A stretch of 8,727 nt of DNA. Source: an uncultured Porphyromonadaceae bacterium (GTDB lineage: Bacteria > Bacteroidota > Bacteroidia > Bacteroidales > Muribaculaceae). The notes beneath the pieces are model-generated. The model had not been told where the DNA came from, did not search any database, and saw only the letters and a list, made by a program, of their open reading frames with translations. The stretch lies in assembly GCA_947178245.1 (NCBI GenBank), contig CAMWXO010000055.1, positions 1 through 8,727 on the forward strand, given 5' to 3'. Position 1 is the stretch's first letter. The number at the start of each line of letters is the position of its first letter. A program made the translations under genes and the position numbers. Shown in pieces: positions 1 to 6,051 of the stretch.

Positions 1-264
1 CAGCATCATGTTGTCATACATGAAGTCGGCCAGGGCTGACTGGTTGGCTATGATGCCTCCCACTTTCGCGGCGGCGAGGAAGACGTATTCGGGGCGCTCG
101 GCGGCGAAAAAGTCGTTTACCGCTTTCTGGTCTGTAAGGTCGAGTTCCGCATGGGTGCGGGTGATGATATTGGTGTAGCCTTCTTTGCGGAGGCGGCGCA
201 TTATGGCCGATCCCACCATGCCCCGATGGCCGGCTACATATATTTTGGAATCTTTATTCATCAT
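1..264 (-). CDS. fcl: GDP-L-fucose synthase, N-terminal part (runs off left edge)
   Basis: Predicted GDP-L-fucose synthase (GDP-4-keto-6-deoxymannose 3,5-epimerase/4-reductase), a cytoplasmic NADPH-dependent short-chain dehydrogenase making GDP-L-fucose for surface glycans. The 88 visible codons carry the Rossmann nucleotide-binding motif VAGHRGMVGSAI near the N-terminus, then the family signature blocks AELDLTDQKAV, FFAAERPEYVFLAAAKVGGI and ADFMYDNMM, which align without gaps to my memory of E. coli Fcl. Two tandem ATGs (264-262 and 261-259) are possible starts; the first lies one base after the TGA of the upstream GH2 gene (TGATATGATG), so translational coupling is likely. The catalytic Ser/Tyr/Lys region lies outside the window. 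The usual partner gmd (GDP-mannose 4,6-dehydratase) is not upstream; it could follow beyond the left edge. Biosynthetic company for three catabolic genes is odd. Confidence 0.93.
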   Translation of the reverse strand, partial: MMNKDSKIYVAGHRGMVGSAIMRRLRKEGYTNIITRTHAELDLTDQKAVNDFFAAERPEYVFLAAAKVGGIIANQSALADFMYDNMML

Positions 265-265
265 A

Positions 266-2680
266 TCACTTAGTGATGAGGTTGATTTTCTTTGCGGGGA
301 GCCCGTCGGCCTTCACGGTGAGGGTCACGGGGCCGGCTTCGTGTGTGCTGCGAAGAATCACGGTGGCGGTGCCGTTATGGAGGCTGCGCTGATTGCCGGT
401 CATCATTTCATCAGATGCGAGGTTGCCATTGACCACGCCGGCTATCTCGGCAGGGCCGTCTACCTCGAATGTCAGCAGATGCGAGGCTCCCTTGTCGGTG
501 AGTCCCTTTCCATCGAGTGCCGTCACCCGCACGTGCTGCAGGTCAATGCCGTCTGCGCGCCAGGCATCATTGTCGGCTGTCGCGTTGAGGCGTTTTGCTT
601 CTCCGTGGGTAGAGAGCGTGTGGCGGGCCACTTCCTTCCCGTCTTTGTAAGCTATAGCCTCCACTTTTCCCTTAGAGTAGGGCACGCTTTCCCAAAGTAT
701 GCGGTTGCGGGCTTTCGGGTTTGATATGTCGTTTGATTTGCGATCGATTTTCTTGCCGTTGACGCGGAGTTCCACCTCGTCGGCATTGGTATATGTGTAG
801 AGTTTCACCGTCTGTCCGGGATTGAAATTCCAGCTGTCGGTGAATTTGCGGCCTCCCATCGTCACGCCGTTCCATTGCGTGGTCTCCGACGTCTCGAAGG
901 GCGCAATGAACACCATTGGCTCGTCGGGCTTGAAGAACGATTTGAGGAAGAACGCCATCGGTTTGGGTTCGAGCGAGATATCGAACACTCCCTGAGTCCA
1001 TCCTTTCTCCGGCCAGCCCTGTGACTCTCCGAGATAGTCGATCATGCCCCAGTAGGCGAGGCCTATCACTTTGTCAAGATCCATCTCGAAGAAGTTCGGG
1101 CCCATGTTGCTTGTGTTGGCTTCGCTCTGGTAGAATATCATCCAGGGGTAGCGCTTTGAGTCGCCCGGGAAATACATGTATCTGTAATTATAAGCGGCTA
1201 TGTCGGTGTGCTCCACGAGGGGAGCGGGGAGAGAATCGGTGAGCTCGTTGCGTCCTCGCGGGTGCATGGCCACCGTCACGAGGCGAGTGGAGTCGTAACG
1301 CTGCAGAAGCTGTTTCTGAAGATGATAGGGGGTCACTCCCCAGTCGTTGAAGGGGAGGTCGGGGATAAGCTGCAATTCGTTGCCGAGGCTCCAGAACACT
1401 ACGCTGGGGTGATTCCTGTCGCGTCGCACCCATTCCGGCACATCTTTCTGCCAGCGTGTTTCCCAGGGAGTGCGGCCTCCGGCATATTGCTGCGTCCATT
1501 TGTCGTAAAGCTCATCCACCACGAGGATGCCGTTCTCGTCGCAGAGATCAAGAAATGACTCGCTGTATGGGTTATGCGACGTGCGCACATGATTGAAACC
1601 GAACTCCTTCAGCATCTTGATTCGTTTTTCCATCGCGCGCGGATAGGCGGCTGCTCCCAGGGCTCCGAGTGTGTGATGATTGGCTATTCCTTTCAGCAGC
1701 ACTTTTCTGCCGTTGAGCTTCATGCCGAATTCCGGCGAGAATTCCACGCTGCGAATTCCGAAACGCTCCGTCTCGGTGTCTGCCACCGAGCCATCGGGGC
1801 GATAGAGCGTAGCCTTCAGGGTGTAGAGGTAGGGATTCTCGGTGTCCCATAGAGTGACGTCGGGCAGCGAGATGCTGTCGAGCCGGAATTCGCGTATTTT
1901 CTGGCGCCGGTTGTTCCAGATATTTTTCTTCGACGAGTAGACGCTCTTTCCTTCCTTATCGAGAATCTCGATGCCTACGGTGATGCTGTCGGCCTTCACA
2001 TACGTTGCCAGTTCTCCATCCACAATCACCGTGGAGAGTGCCGGATCAGCCACAGGGGTGGTGATGGCAAGTGAGTTGCGCGTGAAATACTGTTTCGGAT
2101 CGCCGACTTTGATATTCACGTCGCGGAATAGTCCTCCGCCTGTGTACCATCTTGAGTTCTCAGGCTTTCCGGTGTCCGCTTTCACGGCTATCACGTTAGG
2201 CTCTCCATATTTGAGCTTGTCGGTTATGTCGCATTCGAAGCCCAGATAGCCGTAATCGGTGCCTCCTATCTTCTCGCCGTTGAGCCAGACATCGCCCACA
2301 AGCATGATTCCTTCAAAATCGAGCAGCACTCTCTGTCCTTTCCAGGATGGATCGGGAGTGAATTGCTTGCGATACCATCCCTCGCCCATCTCCTTGAAAG
2401 CGCGTGAGCTCAGTTTGCTGGCTATGTTGGCCATCTCATTGCTCTTGTCGCCGGTGTCGCCGGCCGAGGGTGCCACCCAGGGCTGGGATATCTGGAAATC
2501 GTGAGGAAGATTCACCGTCTGCCAGCCGGTGTCGTCGGCGTCAGGCGCTTCAGCGCCCTGAATAGGGCCGGGCATGAATTTCCAATCGAAATTGAAGTTT
2601 ACGGTCTCTTTAGCCATCGTGGAGATGGCAAGGGCGGCAAGTGTCAGCAGTGCGGCTCCCTTCCGGATTGAAGTGTTCAT
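266..2680 (-). CDS. Secreted glycoside hydrolase family 2 (beta-galactosidase-like)
   Basis: An 804-residue exported GH2 glycosidase. Residues 1-23 form a Sec signal peptide (KGAALLTLAALAISTMA, probable cleavage after A23). Order of parts: GH2 sugar-binding jelly roll (about 30-190, with GWYRKQF, VWLNGEKIGG and SRWYTGGGLFRDV), Ig-like domain (about 200-310), TIM barrel (about 315-590), then C-terminal Ig-like/DUF4982-type beta domains (about 620-800). Barrel landmarks are KGIANHH (330-336), GFNHVRTSHNPYS (361-373), the acid/base Glu435 in WSLGNE and the probable nucleophile Glu520 in FYQSE; the spacing of 85 is in the normal GH2 range. Family fold and mechanism are secure; substrate is not. 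Beta-galactosidase is the default, but beta-glucuronidase or other GH2 activity is possible, and the GH105 neighbour suggests an acidic glycan. It sits 22 bases after the DUF4861 gene and one base before fcl, so it is part of the same operon. Confidence 0.93.
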   Translation of the reverse strand: MNTSIRKGAALLTLAALAISTMAKETVNFNFDWKFMPGPIQGAEAPDADDTGWQTVNLPHDFQISQPWVAPSAGDTGDKSNEMANIASKLSSRAFKEMGEGWYRKQFTPDPSWKGQRVLLDFEGIMLVGDVWLNGEKIGGTDYGYLGFECDITDKLKYGEPNVIAVKADTGKPENSRWYTGGGLFRDVNIKVGDPKQYFTRNSLAITTPVADPALSTVIVDGELATYVKADSITVGIEILDKEGKSVYSSKKNIWNNRRQKIREFRLDSISLPDVTLWDTENPYLYTLKATLYRPDGSVADTETERFGIRSVEFSPEFGMKLNGRKVLLKGIANHHTLGALGAAAYPRAMEKRIKMLKEFGFNHVRTSHNPYSESFLDLCDENGILVVDELYDKWTQQYAGGRTPWETRWQKDVPEWVRRDRNHPSVVFWSLGNELQLIPDLPFNDWGVTPYHLQKQLLQRYDSTRLVTVAMHPRGRNELTDSLPAPLVEHTDIAAYNYRYMYFPGDSKRYPWMIFYQSEANTSNMGPNFFEMDLDKVIGLAYWGMIDYLGESQGWPEKGWTQGVFDISLEPKPMAFFLKSFFKPDEPMVFIAPFETSETTQWNGVTMGGRKFTDSWNFNPGQTVKLYTYTNADEVELRVNGKKIDRKSNDISNPKARNRILWESVPYSKGKVEAIAYKDGKEVARHTLSTHGEAKRLNATADNDAWRADGIDLQHVRVTALDGKGLTDKGASHLLTFEVDGPAEIAGVVNGNLASDEMMTGNQRSLHNGTATVILRSTHEAGPVTLTVKADGLPAKKINLITK

Positions 2681-2702
2681 TATCGGTGATTGAATCTGAC
2701 TG

Positions 2703-3596
2703 TTACTTTTGACTTTTTACGTGCTCAAACCATTTCGCGGGATCCTTGAAGCCATCCGCCTCGCGGTCGCCGCAGGCTATCACCTTATAGCGTATGATGC
2801 CGTTCTTGTCCGGACGCACACGGATAAGGTAGTTGAGATCTGTCTCTTCCACATCCACTATGTTGTCGGGATCCACGACTATGCCGAGTCCCACCTGCTC
2901 CACCAACTCAGGGTGGTTCTTGTCAGGAACATTGCTGCCCCATGATGCCGCTACTCCATCGGGAAGCACAAATCCCTGATTCATCGATTCAAGTTTCTGA
3001 ATGCCGGTGCAGAACATGTCATCGGGAGTGTAGCCCTCCAGTTTCACTTCCACAAAGAGGTCGCGGCAGTAGGGATTCATGCTGTATGTCTGAGACATAT
3101 TGATGGGATGACCGTTGAAGATCCACTCTTTGTCATAGACCGATACCGTATGGTCGTCAACCACGAACTGGCGGCGGAACGCCACGGTGTCGATCGTGAC
3201 GGGCTCGCCGTTCTGAAATCCGCGGAAAGATCCGGCGGCGATCGATTTCCCTGCCCAGAGCACGTCGCATCCGTAGCCATTTTCGATCTGTTCGGGAGTT
3301 GTGTAGAAGTTGGTCTCGTCAAGTTCGAGACGGGGCGAGGCCTTCACATAGAGGTCGAGGCTCTGCCGGTTGTCCATATATATTCGATATGCCACCCAGG
3401 GATTTTCGATCACGGCTCCATGGCCGTAGATACTGTTATACATCTGCAGGCGGTCGGCGTCGCCCGGAAAGGTGATGCCTACTATTCTCGGATGGGTTTT
3501 CTTCTCGTCGCGCAGTTTGATGAATGCGTCGGTGTGCTGGGCGGCGGCTCCAAAAGTGATGATTGAGGCAATGATGGCAATAATTGATTTTTTCAT
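2703..3596 (-). CDS. Exported DUF4861 family protein
   Basis: A 297-residue protein with a Sec signal peptide (MKKSIIAIIASIITFGAAAQ, cleavage about 19/20). The core block at about 54-85, with ENPWVAYRIYMDNRQSLDLY, is the part I recognise as typical of DUF4861. A second conserved-looking stretch is GYGCDVLWAGKSIAAGSF at about 107-124. No transmembrane segment follows the signal, so it should be periplasmic or surface-exposed. The frame is open for 42 further codons upstream, but that extension overlaps the GH105 gene and would bury the signal peptide, so the ATG at 3596-3594 is the likely start. It lies 49 bases after GH105 and 22 before GH2. DUF4861 genes are often found beside GH105-type genes in Bacteroidota polysaccharide loci; I do not know an established activity for this subgroup and assign none. 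A role on unsaturated uronic-acid oligosaccharides is inference from neighbours. Confidence 0.85.
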   Translation of the reverse strand: MKKSIIAIIASIITFGAAAQHTDAFIKLRDEKKTHPRIVGITFPGDADRLQMYNSIYGHGAVIENPWVAYRIYMDNRQSLDLYVKASPRLELDETNFYTTPEQIENGYGCDVLWAGKSIAAGSFRGFQNGEPVTIDTVAFRRQFVVDDHTVSVYDKEWIFNGHPINMSQTYSMNPYCRDLFVEVKLEGYTPDDMFCTGIQKLESMNQGFVLPDGVAASWGSNVPDKNHPELVEQVGLGIVVDPDNIVDVEETDLNYLIRVRPDKNGIIRYKVIACGDREADGFKDPAKWFEHVKSQK

Positions 3597-3645
3597 ATCG
3601 GAGTTGAGACTTGTTTCTTTATAAATTGATGATCTTAAGGCCGTG

Positions 3646-5007
3646 TCAGTGGCGAATCTCGATTGCTTTCCCGTCTTTGTCGAGGCTGAAGATGGGCATG
3701 GTGGCCTCGGGATCCACTTCATAATAGTGAACAGCGCTGTCGTTGATGTAGGGATGAGATTCCTTGAGCATCTTGTAGACCTCCGCCCCCGCCCATATAG
3801 CGGGGCCGTAGCCGTGGGCGGCCTTCACGCTGACAGGGCGGTAGGCGTAATATGCGGGGTCGAAGCCCATGCCGGTGCCGACACATACGCCCTCCACTTC
3901 TCCCTTATCGTTGATCTTAGACGCCACTGCCTCCCATGCCAGTTGCGCCACCGGCCCGAAAGTAGTGGCTTCGAGCCAACCCTCGTTCACTCCGTGGGCC
4001 AGTGCGTAGGCGAATATGGCAGTGGCTGAAGTCTCCTCGTAGGTCTCCGGCCTGTTGAGGAGTTGGTGCCAGAAGCCGTCGATGCCCTGAAGATTGGCGA
4101 GCCCTGCGGCATGCTTGCGGTAGGTATCAAGTATCTCGGCCCGTTTCGGATGATTTTCCGGAAGGAAGTCGAGAAGCTGACATAAGGTCAGGATCGCCCA
4201 GCCGTTGGCACGCCCCCATGCCATCGACGGCTGATGAGCTGCGTCTTCGAGATAACCGTGGCGGAATATCTGCTTCTCGGGCATCCACATGCGCTTGATG
4301 AAGCCCGATGCTATGTCGGCTGCAGCATCAAGTTGCGCCGGATCGGAAGCATAGCGGCTGCGTACGGCCATCGATGGGAGAGCCATAAACATATCGTCGA
4401 GCCAGATGGCGTTGTAGTGAGGGCGGTTGCGCGCGATGGTGCCGTCGGGCAGATGCACTGGACTCTCTTCCACCACTTTCCAGTATTGCTCTATGTAGGG
4501 ACTGATTTTGAGGGTGGAGTCGGCCATTGAAGCGCGCATCCATGCCCCGGCCATGGCCCCGGCATCGTCGAGGGTAAGAGGGTTCTTCACCTGACGCAGC
4601 TGTCCGTCGTCTGCCACGTCGCCGGCTTTGTCGGCTTCCGAGGCAAGGAAGCCAATGCGGTCGCTGACGTAGTCGGCATATCTGCTGTCGCCCGTGATAC
4701 GCGCGGCATCGAGCAGGGCGTCATACATCACGGCCCATTCGTAACTCGTCAGGCGATAAGTGCCCTGATTCACTTTCCCGTCGGTCATCTTAGCCGGTGT
4801 CGCCGCCTCAATATATGCGAATACCCGGTCGATGTCGGCCTTCACGGAGTCCGCCTCAAGCCGGCCGTAGGGTGTCTTATAGTCGGGAGTGAGCAAATGC
4901 AGGGGCGTCGTGGAGTCATTTATCTCCTGACCGGCAGGAGATTGCTGACTCTTGCCACAGGCACCGAGCGCTAAGAGCGCGATTATTGCGAGTGATGTTT
5001 TCTTCAT
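3646..5007 (-). CDS. GH105/GH88-like unsaturated uronyl hydrolase lipoprotein
   Basis: A 453-residue (alpha/alpha)6-barrel hydrolase of the YteR/YesR type, which removes the 4,5-unsaturated uronic acid left by polysaccharide lyases, by hydrating its double bond. An N-terminal lipoprotein signal ends in the lipobox LGAC (Cys17), followed by a short linker to about 45, so it is membrane-anchored. Family landmarks are TLDDAGAMAGAW (145-156), HYNAIWLDDMFMA (197-209; Asp204/Asp205 sit where the catalytic Asp is expected), MAWGRANGWAIL (263-274), FWHQLLNRPETYEETSATA (312-330) and the C-terminal GVCVGTGMGFDPAYYAYRP. The length suits GH105 with an added N-terminal linker. GH105 versus GH88 is not settled by eye; GH105 is favoured by the WGRANGW and HQLLN/ETSATA blocks. 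First gene of the minus-strand operon, with its own promoter about 75 bases upstream. Likely substrates are rhamnogalacturonan- or glycosaminoglycan-like oligosaccharides. Confidence 0.9.
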   Translation of the reverse strand: MKKTSLAIIALLALGACGKSQQSPAGQEINDSTTPLHLLTPDYKTPYGRLEADSVKADIDRVFAYIEAATPAKMTDGKVNQGTYRLTSYEWAVMYDALLDAARITGDSRYADYVSDRIGFLASEADKAGDVADDGQLRQVKNPLTLDDAGAMAGAWMRASMADSTLKISPYIEQYWKVVEESPVHLPDGTIARNRPHYNAIWLDDMFMALPSMAVRSRYASDPAQLDAAADIASGFIKRMWMPEKQIFRHGYLEDAAHQPSMAWGRANGWAILTLCQLLDFLPENHPKRAEILDTYRKHAAGLANLQGIDGFWHQLLNRPETYEETSATAIFAYALAHGVNEGWLEATTFGPVAQLAWEAVASKINDKGEVEGVCVGTGMGFDPAYYAYRPVSVKAAHGYGPAIWAGAEVYKMLKESHPYINDSAVHYYEVDPEATMPIFSLDKDGKAIEIRH

Positions 5008-5051
5008 GGAAAATAGAGCGTTCAGTAGATTGTCATAGTCAGTTTAAGGCG

Positions 5052-5070
5052 GGATTTCGGGAGGAAATCC
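5052..5070 (-). promoter_or_regulatory. Hairpin in the 5' leader of the GH105 operon
   Basis: A perfect 7-bp inverted repeat (GGATTTC / GAAATCC) separated by a 5-base loop. It begins about ten bases downstream of the predicted -7 element, so the transcript would start almost directly with this stem-loop. It may stabilise the 5' end or be a regulatory leader element. On the plus strand it is followed by TTTT, so a weak rightward terminator is an alternative, but no plus-strand gene needs one here. Confidence 0.4.
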
Positions 5071-5080
5071 TTTTAAGCCT

Positions 5081-5112
5081 CAAAGGTACAAAAAAAATCG
5101 CTATCTCGCAAA
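5081..5112 (-). promoter_or_regulatory. Bacteroidota-type promoter of the GH105-DUF4861-GH2-fcl operon
   Basis: Reading the minus strand, TTTG (5112-5109), a 20-base spacer and TACCTTTG (5088-5081) match the Bacteroidota sigma-ABfr consensus TTTG-N19-21-TAnnTTTG exactly. It predicts a start near 5074 and a leader of about 65 bases before the GH105 ATG at 5007. No other such match was noticed upstream of any gene in the operon, consistent with one transcript for all four genes. Confidence 0.75.
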
Positions 5113-5171
5113 TTTCCGGTGAAAATGCCTCGTCTGATTTATTGTCACTGCTCGTAATTTGAATAGGCTAT

Positions 5172-5426
5172 GTGTTGTTGCATTTGGAATGTAGAGCGAT
5201 GACGGAGGGACGCAACCGTGATGAATGGGAACGCGCCAGGACGATAGCAGCTATCATTATACAGCCACATTTAAAAAAGGGATTCAAGATCTCGTCCCGG
5301 CAACTTCTGCCGCTGCCGTGGGATAAAAGACAAGATCCTGCGGCGCGGAATCAGGCATCCCCTCCTTTGTCGCGCGAAGAGAGGCTGAAGAGGTTTGAGG
5401 AATTATCGCACCGGTTAGGTGACTGA
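5172..5426 (+). CDS. Small prophage-like protein, possibly an N-truncated remnant
   Basis: An open frame of 84 codons from GTG 5172, or 75 codons from the first ATG (5199), which is the more natural start (MTEGRNRDEWERARTIAAI). The pattern NRDEWERARTIA, then a KKG stretch and LLPLPWDK, then a charged SREERLKRFEEL tail, resembles the small proteins near tail genes in Bacteroidota prophages and Mu-like elements; this is recognition by eye, not a search. Codon choice looks like real coding and is GC-richer than the AT-rich DNA to its right. A stop codon sits at 5160-5162 and no promoter or other phage gene is nearby, so it is probably an orphan fragment that has lost upstream coding sequence. 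Its last 76 bases overlap the end of the minus-strand membrane-protein gene. Confidence 0.45.
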   Translation: MLLHLECRAMTEGRNRDEWERARTIAAIIIQPHLKKGFKISSRQLLPLPWDKRQDPAARNQASPPLSREERLKRFEELSHRLGD

Positions 5427-5674
5427 GGCGCGACAATAAGTATCTTTTTGTTATCGATATCTTCCAAGTTGACATTCTTTCCTCTGTTGTCTCTCTTTAT
5501 TGAGTTGTCTTTTTTACTGATATCCTCAATCGTGATTTCAAAAGTCTTAACGTCACTTTTGGCTGGAAACTGGATAGTCATATATTCAATGAACAGGCCA
5601 AGTATGCCGAGACCTCCCATTATTAAAGGGATGAAAAAGGCTAAGCCGACGATGATTTCTAAAAAGAGTTTCAT
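5351..5674 (-). CDS. Small single-helix membrane protein, unknown function
   Basis: A 107-residue protein not recognised. Residues about 4-31 are strongly hydrophobic (LEIIVGLAFFIPLIMGGLGI and following), giving one or two tightly packed membrane segments at the N-terminus. A hydrophilic, lysine/aspartate-rich tail of about 75 residues follows, with no catalytic motif. A good promoter lies just upstream with an implied leader of only about ten bases, which supports it as a real gene. The last 25 or so codons are antisense to the phage-like gene, and the sequence there (serine/asparagine-rich, ending RDKGGDA) looks like accidental read-through, so the natural C-terminus may have been lost at a junction near 5427. 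Confidence 0.55.
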   Translation of the reverse strand: MKLFLEIIVGLAFFIPLIMGGLGILGLFIEYMTIQFPAKSDVKTFEITIEDISKKDNSIKRDNRGKNVNLEDIDNKKILIVAPQSPNRCDNSSNLFSLSSRDKGGDA

Positions 5675-5691
5675 ATAATCTTATTTTTTGC

Positions 5692-5723
5692 CAAAGATAA
5701 TAAAAAACAAACAAACACGCAAG
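5692..5723 (-). promoter_or_regulatory. Promoter of the small membrane protein gene
   Basis: On the minus strand a perfect -7 element TATCTTTG (5699-5692) is preceded after 20 bases by CTTG (5723-5720), one mismatch from the -33 consensus TTTG. The predicted transcription start is about ten bases before the ATG at 5674. Confidence 0.55.
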
Positions 5724-5755
5724 CGAAATGGCTCAAAAAAGCACAATATCAATAT

Positions 5756-5785
5756 CTTTAAAGTAATGTTGGTGTTACTTTAAGG
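5756..5785. repeat. 11-bp inverted repeat at the edge of the tandem array
   Basis: CTTTAAAGTAA (5756-5766) can pair with TTACTTTAAGG (5775-5785) over 11 positions including one G-U type pair, with an 8-base loop. The right arm runs into the first tandem repeat copy. The same arm sequence recurs at the junctions before copies 3, 4 and 5, so the single left arm has four possible partners. Confidence 0.5.
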
Positions 5786-5883
5786 ATTGGCTGAGATTTG
5801 GTTTAAGGATTGGCTGAGTTTTACTTTAAGGATTGGCTGAGTTTTACTTTAAGGATTGGCTGAGTTTTACTTTAAGGATTGGC
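5779..5883. repeat. 23-bp tandem repeat, five copies (last partial)
   Basis: The word TTTAAGGATTGGC begins at 5779, 5802, 5825, 5848 and 5871, an exact 23-base period. Copies 2, 3 and 4 are identical over all 23 bases; copy 1 differs at its end (GAGATTTGG instead of GAGTTTTAC), and copy 5 is cut after 13 bases, where it becomes the stop codon and last codons of the minus-strand pseudogene. The period is not a multiple of three, and most of the array lies beyond that stop codon, so it is not a protein repeat. It looks like a recently expanded minisatellite whose copy number could vary. Confidence 0.9.
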
Positions 5884-6051
5884 CGTGATTTCGTATTCAA
5901 GACCCCTCGTGTCTTTGTTTTCAGAGAAATTGGCGGCTATGAGGTATATTTTTCTGGAGTCCATGGTGTATCTGCCGGCATAGTCTCGGCTCCGGATCTG
6001 CTCAATGGCCTCATCTACGCTTTTATTATATTTGAACTCAAACTTTTTCAG
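5872..6051 (-). pseudogene. C-terminal remnant of a PD-(D/E)XK / AAA-ATPase-type protein
   Basis: Read on the minus strand from 6051 to a TAA at 5874-5872, one frame encodes 59 residues. They include KKFEFKYNKSVDEAIEQIRS, RDYAGRYTMDSRKIYLIAAN and FSENKDTRGLEYEI. This is the pattern of the C-terminal nuclease-like part (DUF1703, PDDEXK_9) of the abundant Bacteroidota AAA-family proteins, where E-x-K-YNKS-EEA-QI, Y..., RK..LIG-NFS and a GLEY-type end recur. Identification is by eye. Nothing of the ATPase domain remains, and the frame has no start codon of its own: its 5' edge abuts or slightly overlaps the stop codon of the LuxR-type regulator (6050-6048). The gene was therefore almost completely deleted, with the breakpoint close to 6048. 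Its stop codon lies inside the last copy of the 23-bp repeat. Confidence 0.7.

Noticed and set aside
185..2504. Several plus-strand frames opposite the GH2 gene
   Set aside because: The GH2 frame has full-length family similarity, signal peptide and catalytic residues; the opposing frames show no recognisable motif and reflect GC-rich codon structure.
3597..3722. N-terminal extension of the DUF4861 frame
   Set aside because: The extra 42 codons overlap the GH105 coding sequence and precede a clear signal peptide that begins at the ATG of 3596.
5448..5678. Hydrophobic plus-strand frame of 76 codons
   Set aside because: It is the antisense of the membrane protein gene; the minus strand has a good promoter directly upstream and the plus strand has none.
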